A stretch of DNA of 64,000 bases from Adiantum capillus-veneris (lineage: Eukaryota > Streptophyta > Polypodiopsida > Polypodiales > Pteridaceae), in the NCBI GenBank assembly GCA_014529385.2, contig CM043952.1, positions 65,556,370 to 65,620,369 of the forward strand. The letters are read 5' to 3'. Shown in pieces: positions 44,691 to 55,799 of this stretch. A model generated the notes under the pieces. The model ran no database searches. It saw only the letters and a program-made list of their open reading frames with translations, and was not told the DNA's origin. The translations under genes and the position numbers were made by a program. Within the stretch, counting starts at the first letter, position 1. Each line of letters begins with the position of its first letter.

Positions 44691-44924
44691 AACCGGGGTT
44701 AGCACACTATTTACTATATATAATTAAGCCTGCCGGGATAACGCATATGCCCGGCGGTGCCCGCAGGGAAATTGTGAAATCCCGGAGGGCTAACCGGCTG
44801 TATAGGTTTTTGCAGGTCATCATCAAAGTTACGTTAACAATTAATGTGATCATGTGATTTTTTTGTGTAAATACTAGAGTTATTTACGTAATCACCCAAT
44901 CGTGATTACGTTAATGAAATCCCT
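44691..44924 (-). repeat. M right terminal inverted repeat
   Basis: In reverse complement it reads AGGGATTTCATTAACGTAAT, with an internal ACGTAATCAC/GTGATTACGT inverted pair (44886-44895, 44902-44911), ATGATCAC, TTTCCCTGCGGGCACCGCCG and ATTATATATAG, matching the left end in order with divergence. Confidence 0.65.
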
Positions 44925-44933
44925 GTTTGCCAA
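44925..44933. repeat. Mutator-like element target duplication, right copy
   Basis: GTTTGCCAA, identical to 36300-36308. Confidence 0.85.
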
Positions 44934-45156
44934 GTATACAACCTGTTAAGGTCTTTGGACAAGTTTTAACAAGTTTGGACAAAATCTGTTCAAGTTTATC
45001 AACTATTTCGTGTCCGCAGACTCTGATTTCAAGAATCTGGCTTAAGTCTCACTTTTGTGATCCAAATTTCACCAAAATTGATTTGTGTCGTCTACTTGAT
45101 ATGCTTGACCTTGTGGTATGCTCAAATATTCAAGATTGTCACTTTTTGAAGCAGAT

Positions 45157-45178
45157 GTAAATAATCGTGATTATTTAC
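45157..45178. repeat. Palindrome A copy, first leader
   Basis: GTAAATAATC, centre GT, GATTATTTAC: ten-base perfect arms. Confidence 0.85.
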
Positions 45179-45450
45179 TCCAACTATTTTTTTGCAAGTT
45201 TTTGTCACAATCTTGACACATATCTGTTAAGCACTTCAACTTAAGGTCTCTAGCCAAGTTTCATAAAGTTTGGACAATTTTTGGTCAAATGGTCATCAGT
45301 TTTCTGTCTGCAAATTGACTTTGCAAATTTGGTCACAATTATCAATCCAATGATCCAAAATCTTACCAAATTTGGTTTGTCGGCTTATTACAACATGGTA
45401 AAATTAGTAGTATGCTAACTTAGTCAAAAAAGTTGAAAAATGGGGCAGAT

Positions 45451-45472
45451 GTAAATAATCACGATTATTTAC
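45451..45472. repeat. Palindrome A copy, first leader
   Basis: GTAAATAATC, centre AC, GATTATTTAC. 294 bp from the previous copy. Confidence 0.85.
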
Positions 45473-45736
45473 TTCTTGCAAAGTTTTGCATCTTTTTGGT
45501 CAAGTGAGCATGTACACATGTCTATCACATCAATATAAGCCTATGAATCAAATTTCATTGAGTTTGGACAATTCTTTTTCCAATTTACACTCAAGTTTCA
45601 GAGAGTCAATACAAACTTTAGTTTTTACCTAGTTTTTTGTCAGTTTGGTGATCCAAATCTTTTCTGCCTTTACAAAATTTGTTTGTACACATGCAATAAG
45701 TCATTGGTATCAACCTTGGTCAAATTTGAGCTGAAG

Positions 45737-45758
45737 GTAAATAATCACGATTATTTAC
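45737..45758. repeat. Palindrome A copy, first leader
   Basis: GTAAATAATC, centre AC, GATTATTTAC. 286 bp from the previous copy. A half-site GTAAATAATC follows at 45874, about 133 bp on. Confidence 0.85.
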
Positions 45759-46418
45759 TTCAGGCTTAAAATGAACTATTTTTTTCACTTTTTTCATGGA
45801 CAGTCTTTTCATGAGCTATTTTAAACCTATGAATCAAGTCAAAACTTAATTTGGGCTAAAATGTCAAGAAAAAGTAAATAATCCGAGTTTTTGCAAACTC
45901 TTGAAATTTTTACCTCAATGTGTTCTTGAACTTACCCACTGATTCATACAATTTTTAAGCATACTCTCCAAACGGATTGAGTGGTTTGGAGTCTTTTCGT
46001 GCTATTTCTAGCCGTAGACCTGAAATTCTGCAACTTCAAATACAACTCACAATGATTCTTTGAGAGAGAGAAATGTTCTGAAATCCACCTTGGATCCTAC
46101 TTACCCTACTTCTACTCATGCAATGGGGTTGTGGAAAGTGTCCACAAACACTCGTTTTCTTGGTTTTCTGAGCATTGATCTTAAGACTTGTATCGTCTAT
46201 CAATCATTCTCAAAATCCTAATCTAGTTCTACAATGCTACAATCCTAAAGGCACTCGACAAGTATGATTACTTCCAAGCTACCTCTTCACAACAAAAGAC
46301 GACAATCTTAAGCTATGCGATTTTAAAAGGAAAGTATTTACTCTAGGAGATCCTAAAGGAAGTTAAAGGATAACTTCACAAGACACTCGTGTTTTTCCTT
46401 AGTTTAGGTCTCTTCAAA

Positions 46419-46434
46419 CTCGGCGACGGCGCCA
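46419..46434 (-). other. E1 primer binding site (tRNA-Asp type)
   Basis: Minus strand reads TGGCGCCGTCGCCGAG, two bases after the LTR end, matching the tRNA-Asp 3' end complement over the first nine bases and most of the rest. Confidence 0.85.
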
Positions 46435-46436
46435 AA

Positions 46437-48534
46437 TGTGGGGGACGGGTGTCTAACTTCACTCCTATCTTATTACAGATTTAGCGAGAACCACGATTAA
46501 ATTGTCAATCCATGGGACGAAGCTGACTCAACTAGTGCATAGAGGCTACAAGAGGTTGTCAATCTCTCAGAAAACAACAAACAACTCGCATTTAACTCAA
46601 GCTAGACTCAAGTGACTGACATCACCAAAAGCCAATCGCTCATCGGCAAACAAATCACATTTGTTACAGCATCAAATGACATCCAAACGTAACGAAACTT
46701 CTAGGACATGTTATAAGACCTAAGCACACATGCTTATGGTCTCAAATCCCACTTTAGGTCAAGTGCCAAAATCGCGATTATTAACAACAATGGATTTTTG
46801 ACCTAGCCGTTTTCGATCCGGAATGCACTAAATGCTTAGCAATGATGTCCCAATACCCCACCTATGCTTAACACTAGAATGGTAACATGACACTTTTATG
46901 TCCTTGGACACTTTTGTGTCCTCTTAAGTGACCATTTTGCTTGAATTATTTGAAGAGTATGAAAATGAATTTCTAGGTTCCATATATCCACAAAGTTGCC
47001 GTATGAGCTGAAAGAAACTTAGATTTTTTTTTTGAGTATCGATCTCACCATTAACCTTACTCTTGCACAACATTTTTGAACCTAAACTGTGTGAAAAAAA
47101 GGGTCCTGTTTTTTGTTTTTTTTTCAATTTTTGGCAACTATACCACTCTAAAATTCATGTTTGTGAGGTATAGATGGCTAGAGGTTAGGCCTTTATAGTT
47201 CTCAACATGTTTTGATGCTTGTAGGGAGAGCTAAGTGTTAAAATTGAAAGTTATGACCAATTTACAAGAATTGCATAATCCTGTTTTTTGGCCAAAATTA
47301 GCACTTTTATGATTTTTTTGGTGGCTTTCTTGATATCCAAATTCAATTTTGATTGTGTAAGTGTAATGTATAACATAAAGCTAATCTTCCTTAAGTTTTG
47401 GGGGACCTAATATTCTATATAGCATAGTACATGATGATGGTTGAGTTTTTTGATTGCTGAAGAATACGATACATTTTAGAGTAGCAAGTATAACTTTCTC
47501 AATATTGCTAGTTTCTTAGTCCAATTGTGTGTATTTTGTAGGTAATAACCATATCTAATCATAGAATACAAACTTGGCTAGATATTGACTAGTTTCTATG
47601 GGTTTCTAGAGGTCATTATGCTAAACCCAGTTTTTTCATGTTTGCTGTATTTAGCACTTTATCATTGCCCCCAAGGTTCCAATTGTAAGAGATCCATTAT
47701 CCTTTTGACATGCTCCATGGGTCCTTTCGAATCCAGAGGCCCAAAGGGAACTAAGAAAACATGTATATAGTATTTGTATTGAGCGTGACTATAGAAACTT
47801 TGATGATAGGTCCACCGAATAGCAAAAATGCAACTTTTTTGTACCTATTTTTTTTGCCCAAAAAAAAATTAGTGAGGTAAAATCAACCATATGTTTTGGT
47901 CACCAACCCATTGAAGTTAACGGGGCATTTTATCTCATGTCCTACAAAAATCTCCACTCTTATTTATATGCAATCAACCGTAAGAAATTGCCGTTTTGGG
48001 CAAAATGCACTGGTCCATCAACTTTGGAGGCTTGTAGTGACCAAGGGATGAGAAAAATTACAAGTTTCTCATTTTTTTCCATATGTAGTAGTTATTGAAC
48101 TATAAGCTCATGAAAGGATTTTTCAAAATGAGTGGATCTACTATGGTTTTGGAAATTTTTCCCAAAACCCTAAGAGGACACTTTTATGTCCTGTTAGGTT
48201 AGCATTCTAGTGTTAATTTTTTATTAGAAGGAGAGAAGTGAGCGCCGTTAGCTCACGCTGTGTATTTCATTATCCAAAACTTAATAATAACTTACAAAAA
48301 TTGGCTTTTATACCTTAGCCAAGGTTTTTGGTGGTCAAAACTAATAATTTGGGAGCTCTAACTAAAGATAGGTAATGACAGGTTGATACAATCTGGAAGC
48401 TTGTACCTTCGGCTCATCTATTATAAAGTTTACCCAAAAAATAGGAGTTACAATATTCCCAATTTATAAAAAATAATAAGTGTTTTTACAATGAGAGCTC
48501 CAAAAATGGTATTCAAGTTAGCTTGCTGCTAACA
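46437..48534 (-). repeat. E1 5' LTR (right), interrupted
   Basis: Begins TGTGGGGGACGGGTGTC and ends GCTGCTAACA. It contains the 1,341-bp TTAA element, and compared with the left LTR it lacks about 170 bp just right of that insertion. A degenerate palindrome-A core (AATCGCGATTATT) lies at about 46769-46781 (altered at 9941 in the left LTR). Confidence 0.85.
46872..48212. mobile_element. piggyBac-like non-autonomous element (TTAA-flanked)
   Basis: Flanked by TTAA at 46868-46871 and 48213-48216. The inverted ends are CACTAGAATG (10 bp perfect) and continue TAAC with further partial matching. Subterminal GGACACTTTTRTGTCC motifs occur near both ends. The sister LTR shows the empty site as CTATGCTTAG in place of TTAA, one base different. 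It is 1,341 bp with no transposase frame. Exact TTAA duplication and CACTAG/CCCTAG-like ends are the signature of piggyBac; TA or TWA duplication (mariner, Harbinger) remains possible because TTAA contains TA. Confidence 0.6.
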
Positions 48535-48633
48535 CTTTCTAATGAACCACCGGTAGTAATAACATAAGCCCAAGAAGCTTCTTACTTCATGGACATTCTT
48601 CAAATCGGGCCAATCACGTATAGTCTCTATCTT
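48535..48633 (-). pseudogene. E3 reverse transcriptase/connection fragment between E1 and E4
   Basis: Reads AKIETIRDWPDLKNVHEVRS then FLGLCYYYRWFIRK on the minus strand: the end of gypsy reverse transcriptase. It links the E3 parts at 54514 (upstream) and 9608 (downstream), which proves that E1 and E4 sit in one host element. Confidence 0.85.
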
Positions 48634-48638
48634 GGCCG
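48634..48638. repeat. E4 target site duplication, left copy (GGCCG)
   Basis: GGCCG is repeated at 54514-54518, immediately after the E4 right LTR. Confidence 0.85.
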
Positions 48639-48791
48639 TGTCAGGACAAGGGTCCTGTAACCTAAGAACTACGATGGTCATGGACTACGGCCAAGGGTCG
48701 GGCTAGACAATGTGGACAGGGGATCCGTCTAGGGCAAGGGGCTAGGACCCCGCCTATATAATGGGAGGTTGGGAGGAGGATCTTCAGTACA
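48639..48791 (+). repeat. E4 5' LTR
   Basis: 153 bp, TGTCAGGACAAGG to ...CAGTACA. Near-identical to the right LTR except that about 19 bases before the final ACA are missing. CTATATAATGG near 48755 is a TATA box. Confidence 0.88.
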
Positions 48792-48792
48792 C

Positions 48793-48804
48793 TGGTATCA
48801 GAGC
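48793..48804 (+). other. E4 primer binding site (initiator tRNA-Met type)
   Basis: TGGTATCAGAGC, one base after the LTR. Confidence 0.9.
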
Positions 48805-49645
48805 TTAGGTTAGCTAGGAAGTCTCTCTTCCACTCTCTCTCTAGGCGTGCTCACTTTTGGCTCCTAAAATAAGGGCCTTGAGGTGAGAACCGTGGCTTTT
48901 TTAGAGATTTTACCAAATTTAGCAAAGGGGCTTGCCTAAATCGGGTATGTTGCCCATTTTGGACGTGGGTGGGTGGTGCACGAAACGACGCGCGCTCAGG
49001 CTTGAAGGGAGCGCCCTGGTCAAGATGCTGTGTTTCCATGGGCTTGTGGCCTAGGGGTGCTTGAGCAAGCCACACACAAGCTTCTCCTTGCTCACGTTTC
49101 TGCTCCACGCTGCTTGTGAGTTTTTTTCCTTAAAACTCGTTTGATTTCATATGGCATGGCCAATTGACACAAGATTTTGAGACTTGGACATTCTTGGTGG
49201 CCCTTCCCACAAGCAAGGCGGCTCACAAGCAAGAGCCTTCGTGTGCGGGGCAAGCATCAAGCCGTCTCGGCTTTCCTTCGAGTTTCACGGCTTACGGTTC
49301 AACTCAGTTATTGCAAAAAATTCCAGATTTCTGCATATTTTTATATTTGCAACCGCTTCCATTGGAGTTCGTGCAACATAATCATTCGCCAATTAAGAAA
49401 GCTTTCAATAATCAAGCTTCTTCACAACGTTGACAATTCGACCATCTCCACTATAAGATTTCAGCCATCTTGTGAACCATGGGCGATTTTGCGGAGTTCG
49501 TTTTTTACGCCGCTTGTGCAAATTCTTCCTTTTTCGACGGTCAGGTGCTACGACGCACAAGTGGAGTTAGCTATACTTGGCAACAAGTGCTACCAACATC
49601 AAGTTTTTTTTTTTTTGAGTACTTCTTTCACTGCAATGTGTCACC
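48805..49645 (+). other. E4 untranslated leader
   Basis: No coding signal in agreement with gag. Overlapping short frames exist (49164-49680) but none resembles a known protein. Confidence 0.5.
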
Positions 49646-51084
49646 ATGGATTTGGATATCAATATGACATTCGATTTTGAGCAAATTACTCCTGATCCTA
49701 TTAATGACGGCTCGCGGCCGGATCCTCTCAAGGAGAGTACCCGCGACGCTACGGCAGGAGAAGATACTTACGAATTGCTCGATATTCAAGAATTTCGTGC
49801 ACTTCAGACACGCATGACAGTCATGGATGAAAAATTTAAAGCTTTAAATGAAAATGTTACTAAACTTTCCACATTAGTCATTCAATTAATGCAACAGCAG
49901 TCTAAGAGTCCTGCTGACACCCACGTGCATGAGCACGATGGAACACAAGGGCAAGGCCCAATTCATGAAACACTGCATAATCTCACTACCAAAGAGGTAG
50001 ATGACTTGTTAAAGAACTTTAAACCACCAGTTTTCAAGGGCGAAGACCGAGATCGCAATAAGGATGCAGTGAACATCTTTCTCAGTAAATGGGATGGAAT
50101 TCACGCCTTACGGCGTACTCTTGATGTAGTCCGAGCTTTGCAAATGAGCTTAACTCTGGAAGTCAAGGCCTACAATGGTGGATGTCTCTCAAGGAGAAAA
50201 ACATCACACCACAAAGTTGGACAGCCTTTGAAGCAATGTTTAGCAAGGAATTTTTGCCTACAAACGAGGCCGATCGGAATTGGACCGCTTGGGACACATG
50301 TTCCATGCGCCAATATCTATCACTCCTTGAATATATCTCTCACTATCGAGACGTCATCCTCAAGTTGGAAGGTTTGGATACCTTTCAACAAGTACGAGGG
50401 TTCATACGAGGTCTGACTCCAGAGCTTAAGAAGTATGTCAAGACCCAAGACCCTAAAACACTTGAGGAAGCCATAGTGAAAGCACATATTCATGATGACC
50501 CTAATGATAAGAAAATACATAATAGTAACGTGCCTGCTAGTATACATGGTAATACACGCACTCAGTACGGACACAATAAAAGAAAATTTCTAGTTGCTAA
50601 TTCAGATGCATCTAAAAAACCCAAAGGGTCTAGGGGTCCTCTCTCTCCTGAGGATTTTGATAAAGCCAAGAAAGAGAATCTATGTTTTCAATGTTTAGGA
50701 AGAGGCCATGGCAAAAAGGATTGTCCCAAGGGGAAATCTGCTGCTCAAGGGAAGGAGAAAGCAGTGCACACGGTGCAACTATTGCCTCTTGAGTCTTCCT
50801 CAAGATTCTCCACAGTGGAAGTAACACACACTGAGGTGGTGCATGAATGCTGTCTCACAGCTTCCATGTGGCAACAAACCTTTGGACCACATGAGTTAGT
50901 ACGTATGCACGGATATCTGCAAGGGCACAAGGTGCGCATCTTGGTAGATGACGGTGCTACTCACAATTTCATCAATTATGGATTGGTGAAAAAGCTCAAG
51001 CTGCCTCAAACTCTGAGTACCCACCACTACAAGGTAGCAATGATGAATGGACATGATACTGAAATATGGGATACTCAATGCTGA
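49646..51084 (+). pseudogene. E4 gag and start of protease
   Basis: Frame one (49646-50416) starts MDLDINMTFDF, contains a coiled-coil helix (MDEKFKALNENVTKLSTLV) and FKPPVFKGEDRDRN. A shift near 50200 leads to frame two (50182-51084) with FLPTNEADRNWTAWD, RGLTPELKKYVKTQDP, the knuckle CFQCLGRGHGKKDC (C-x2-C-x4-H-x4-C) and the protease start VRILVDDGATHNFI, where Asp-Asp-Gly-Ala stands for the usual DSGA. A stop after WDTQC ends it. Typical chromovirus gag layout. Confidence 0.82.
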
Positions 51085-51093
51085 GCTGTTCCA

Positions 51094-52875
51094 TTGGAAG
51101 TACAACGGTACTCTACTTGTTTGGATTTTCAAGTTATGAACATGGAAAGGGCTGATGTGGTTCTTGGTAGGGAGTGGTTGCATAGCCTAGGACCATCACT
51201 GAAGCGTAGCTATGAGCACAACAGCTTGATGTTTGATTCCCATGGCACACATGTGTTGTTGTTAGGAGAAGAGGATATACCTTCATCATCACTGATTTGT
51301 ACTGCTGAGCTGATACAACTCATTTCTGATAATGAAATAGAACATGTTTTTTTGTGTTACTCACTGTCTCATTTTCTTTCTAACATTGAGTCTGTTGAAC
51401 ATTCCTCAATGCCGCATGCTTCTCTCTCCTCTATTCCACCAATTGCTAATTCTACACAAGCAAACGTTGCTAATCAATTACAAAAATTATTAAAGGAATT
51501 TCAAGATGTCTTTCCTAATGATTTTCCATCAGGTTTACCGCTGACATGCTCAGTACAACATGGCATTGACGTGATTGCAGGCTGTAAACCTGTTAGTAAG
51601 CCACCTTATCGTATGAGTTACTCAGAGATTGCTGAGGTGGAACGTCAGCTTGCTGACTACCTTAGCAGAGGGTTTATACAACCCAGTTCTTCACCATGGG
51701 CTTCGCCTATCCTTTTAGTGAAGAAAAAGGACGGCAGTATGCGCATGTGCGTAGACTACCGGGGCTTAAATGCGATTACAGTTAAGAACAAAAACCCATT
51801 GCCAAAGGTAGATGAGTTATTTGATAAGCTAACTCATGCTCGAATTTTTACGAAAATCGACTGCATTCCGAACACGGTTTGGACACTACGAGTTTTTGGT
51901 GATGCCCTTTGGGTTAACCAATGTGCCCGCAACATTCATGACACTTATGGATAGTGTCTTGAAGCCATATTTGGGAAAATTTTTCATTGTGTTCCTCGAT
52001 GAAATTCTAGTTTGTAGTGCTTCTGAAGAAGAACACTTACAACATCTCAGGCAGGTGTTTGAGTTGTTACGCACAAACAAGTTATATGCCAAGGAATCTA
52101 AATGTGATTTTCTCAAGGAGGAAATTCATTATTTAGGGCATGTTATTTTAGCTAATGGCCTATACATGGATCAATCCAAAGTGGATACCATCCGGAAATG
52201 GCCACCTCCTAAAAATCTGGAAGAATTACAGATCTTTTTAGGATTTGCCAGTTTTTACCGAAGGTTCATTAAAAACTATGCTCACATTGCTGTCCCTATG
52301 ACGGACCAACTAAAAGGCAAAGGTAAAGCTTTTCAGTGGGGTTCCGCTCAACAGCATAGTTTCGAAACACTCAAAGACGCATTAGCTACAGCTCCTATAC
52401 TGGCTATTGTAGATCCTTTGAAACCATTCGTTTTGGAAACGGATGCTAGGATCGTGCTATTGGAGAAGTCCTGTTACAAGACGGACGGCAGATTGCATTT
52501 GAAAGTAAGAAGCTTGATACAACTCAACATAACTATTCTGCTCACAAACGCGAACTCTATGCAATAGTGTCTGCCTTAAAGACATGGAGGCACTATCTGT
52601 ATGATGGTGCTCAGTTCGAGATTGTGTTTGAACATGAAAGCATTAAATGGTTTACACAACAAACAGACTTAAAGGGTCGAAAAGCCAGGTGGGCCGAGAT
52701 CCTTCAGGAATATGACGCCAAATTAAGGTATCGCAAAGGCCGATACAATGTAGTGGCAGACGCTCTCAGTCGAATGCCAGAGATCAATTCGCTCTTGTTC
52801 ACGGAACTTCATAGTGAATTTCTAGATTCTCTCAAGGGCAAATATGAGCATGATGAAACATATTCCAAAGTGTGA
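51094..52875 (+). pseudogene. E4 protease end, reverse transcriptase, RNase H
   Basis: [14 protein letters not shown] closes the protease. Reverse transcriptase begins [18 protein letters not shown] and includes [21 protein letters not shown] frame change near 51860 (part of FTKIDL..GYHQ is missing) leads to [16 protein letters not shown] and the active site FLDEIL, in which the second Asp of FLDD is Glu. RNase H (52410-52875) is broken at VLETDAR and shifts frame near 52460. The loss of the catalytic Asp and the shifts mean it is dead. Confidence 0.82.
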
Positions 52876-52957
52876 AGCCATGTTCAAAAGAGGGATCCTT
52901 CTCACTCCAATACAGGTAGTGTACAGTTAATCTCCACACCTAGTTCTCCTTTATCAA

Positions 52958-54330
52958 GTGATGAACGACAACGATGGAAGCATTTTACCATCAACAATGG
53001 GTACCTATTCCACAAGGGGAGAGTTTGTGTACCGACAGACACAGACATTCGGCGCTAAATTCTTTATGAATGTCATGATAGTCCAAGTGCAGGGCACCCG
53101 GGGATTAGAAAAACTTATTCTCTCGTACGACGACAATTTTACTAGCCATGTCTACATGGCTTTGTTCAAGCTTATGTCTTGCATTGCCAAAAATGTCAAG
53201 TTAACAATGCAGAGCGCCTGAAAGCAGGAGGACTCTTACATCCTTTAGAAATTCCCAATGGAAAATGGGAAAGTATCCCAATGGACTTCATTTAGGTTTA
53301 CCAACCAATATACGAGGTCATGACTCAGTATGGGTGGTCGTAGACAGGTTGACTAAACTATGCAAGTTTATTCCGACCAAATCAACGGTTAAGACACCGA
53401 AACTAGCCAAGTTATTTGTGGACAATCTATACAAATTTTATAGGTCTCCAAGTAACATTGTTAGTGACCGTGATCCCAAGTTTAACAGCCACTTTTGGAG
53501 AGCTGTATTTAAACAATTGGGTACACAACTCAATCTCAGTACAACTGATCATCCAGAAACGGATAGTCAAAAGGAACAGGTTAACCAGGTGCTAGAGGAT
53601 ATGCTACGAGCATACGTCAACAAAAAACAGTCAGACTAGGAAGAATACTTACCTATTCTCGAGTTTGCCTACAACAGTTCAAAGCATGTCACAACAGGTT
53701 TTAGTCCCTTCATGCTCATGTACGGGTTTCAACCCAGGTCACCAGTTACGGTGGGGTTAGCAATCAAAAAACTCCAACAGGTTAAGGATTTTCTCCAAGA
53801 CCACATGGATATGCTGAAACTTGCTCGTCAGAATGTTCGGCAAGCACAGGATCAGTATAAGAAATACGCTGATGAGAAACGTCGGCAAGTTACCTTCGAA
53901 GAAGGGGAGGAAGTATTTTTACGTGTACCAGAATATTCAGAAAGTCTGAAAACTGGACCGACACCTAAATTATCTCCCCGATATTGTGGGCCTTTCAAAA
54001 TACTCAAGCGAGTCGGTGATCGTGCCTACAAACTATTACTACCATCACATTCTCGCATTCATCCGATGTTTCATGTAAGCCGTCTACGAAAGCAATTACA
54101 TGGGGACGACAACTTCATTGACCAATAGGTTTTGGTTGATTACATTGAACCTCCTACCTTACCGCATAAACCTGAACGTGTTATGGATTATCATGACACA
54201 ACATCACGTACAACAACAAGCCTTAATCAAGTGGAAAGACCGACCTGAAGAAGGTGCCACTTGGGAAAACATTAGTGTTCTTAAGAAGAAGTTTCCCACT
54301 TTTGTTTTCGAGGACGAAAACTCTCCTTAA
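52958..54330 (+). pseudogene. E4 integrase and chromodomain
   Basis: Degenerate zinc region around 52980-53220. The core (53265-53639) shows WVVVDRLTKLCKFIP and SDRDPKFNSHFW, then HPETDSQKEQVNQ with the Glu kept. The C-terminal frame (53712-54128) has ITVG-like SPVTVGLA, EEGEEVFLRVPEY, LSPRYCGPFKILKRVG and HPMFHVSRLRKQ. The last frame (54100-54330) ends in the chromodomain piece QQALIKWKDRPEEGATWENI. A stop at 53637 and frame changes separate the parts. Confidence 0.82.
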
Positions 54331-54341
54331 GGGGGGAGTAA

Positions 54342-54513
54342 TGTCAGGACAAGGGTCTTGTAACCTAAGAACTAGGATGGTCATGGACTACGGCCAAGGG
54401 TCGGGCTAGACAATGTGGACAGGGGATCCGTCTAGGGCAAGGGGCTAGGAGCCTGCCTATATAATGGGAGGTTGGGAGGAGGATCTTCAGTCTAGTTTCC
54501 CCTAGTTCTTACA
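54342..54513 (+). repeat. E4 3' LTR
   Basis: 172 bp, TGTCAGGACAAGG to ...TTCTTACA, followed by the GGCCG duplication. Confidence 0.88.
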
Positions 54514-54518
54514 GGCCG

Positions 54519-55300
54519 GGTCCATCTGCACTCCTACTGCTGAGACGATGTGTCCCAAAAAGTGTATCTTTGGTAGGAAAAATCCACTCTTCTTTGCATT
54601 AATCACCAACTTGTGATCCCGTGATGCCTGAAAGACCTGATAGCAGATGTTCTTTATGTTCTGCCTTATCCTTGGAGAAGACAATAATGTCAACAAAGAA
54701 AGTGCCAACAAAAAGATCTGTACTCTCTGAAAATCATGTCCATCATTCGGTTGAAGGTTGCTGGAGCATTAGTAAGGCCACCAAAAATTCAAATAAATCA
54801 AAGGTCGTCCGAAAGCTGTCTTGTAGACATCTCCTAGCACGATTTAGATCTGATAATATCCTCTTTTCAAATTGATCTTGTTGAAACAAGAGGATCCCTA
54901 TAGTCTATTAAGAATATCATCGATCCTCAAAATCAAAAATTTGTTCTTGATGGTGAATTTATTGAGAGCTTTAAAATCAATGTATGTTCTCCAAGATCCG
55001 TCTTTCTTCAAAACCAACAACCCCGGAGAGCAGTATGGTGAAGTACTAGGCTGGATAAGACCCTTTTCCAAGAGGTCTTTCACTTGGTTCATAATCTCTT
55101 CATTCTGGGCTCGGCTCACACGGTAAGGTGGCTGGTTCGGTGGTGTGCTTCCAGGTATCAAATCAATAGCATGATCCTCAGGACGAGCGAGCTGGTGACA
55201 ACTCGTCTGGAAGGCCCTCAGAAAAGCAATTGGCATGAGTGTGGAGAAAATCTTGGCGTTCTTTTTTAGGTCAAAACATATTTGACCTTCAGTCATCAGT
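54519..55300 (-). pseudogene. E3 reverse transcriptase, N-terminal part
   Basis: The frame 55296-54898 holds PPNQPPYRVSRAQNEEIMNQ, KGLIQPSTSPYCSPGLLVLK and WRTYIDFKALNKFTIKNKF. A later frame (54711-54502) holds INAKKSGFFLPKIHFLGHIV. Between them FFVDIIVFS shows that one Asp of the FVDD active site has been lost. It continues after the E4 insertion at 48633. Confidence 0.82.
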
Positions 55301-55660
55301 CAGTTCTTTGAGTTTCATCAAGTACAATCTCTGTGCACTTCATTTGTCAAAGTCGCTTTCTCAGCCCGATATTCAACCACGGTATTGTTCTTGTGGTACC
55401 AAGGGATTTTGAGGAGGACATCACAACCTCCTAAGGACATTACGTAGAAGCCCTCATGCCTTAAACACCCCTGACATTGAAAGCGAAGTTTGCCAATGAT
55501 CGTTGTAATGGCAAGACCCTATTCGGGTGCCGCTAGAACTGCCTCCGCTTGTGGCCTCAACCTATCGGGCGTAATTCCAAATTGAGCCACCAATTCAAGT
55601 TAAAAGAAGTTGGCCTTGGCTCCGCCATCAAAGAAAATGAGGGCTTCTTGATCTTTCACT
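55301..55660 (-). pseudogene. E3 protease
   Basis: Minus-strand reading gives ALIFFDGGAKANFF (DGGA in place of DSGA) and, about 65 residues later, GCDVLLKIPWYHKNN, the usual end segment. Frame breaks and stops are present. Confidence 0.6.
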
Positions 55661-55799
55661 TTTCCCTAAGTGCGGAGAAGTTTGTACTTTCATTCATGTG
55701 ATTCGGTTCGGGCCCCACTCAATGTGGTACCAATTTTGTTTTCATCTACCTTTTCTGCCGTATTCCTCTGCTGCTCTAGAACGCTCTGGCCTGTCTTCA

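Larger units (their letters stand above)
48639..54513 (+). mobile_element. E4: short-LTR chromovirus nested in E3
   Basis: Very short LTRs (153 and 172 bp), initiator-Met type primer site, gag-pol with C-terminal chromodomain, polypurine tract AAGGGGGGAGTAA before the right LTR, and a 5-bp duplication. Total 5,875 bp, a normal chromovirus size. The coding part is frameshifted repeatedly. Confidence 0.9.

Noticed and set aside
44886-44911. ACGTAATCAC/GTGATTACGT pair as another palindrome A copy
   Set aside because: Different arms, and it lies inside the transposon end, not in the E1 leader.
45157-45890. Palindrome arrays as a CRISPR-like array
   Set aside because: Intervals near 290 bp, related sequence between copies and a plant retroelement context rule this out.
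46924-47127. Small frames inside the TTAA element as a transposase (also 47585-47770)
   Set aside because: Under 70 residues, low complexity, no DDD motif.
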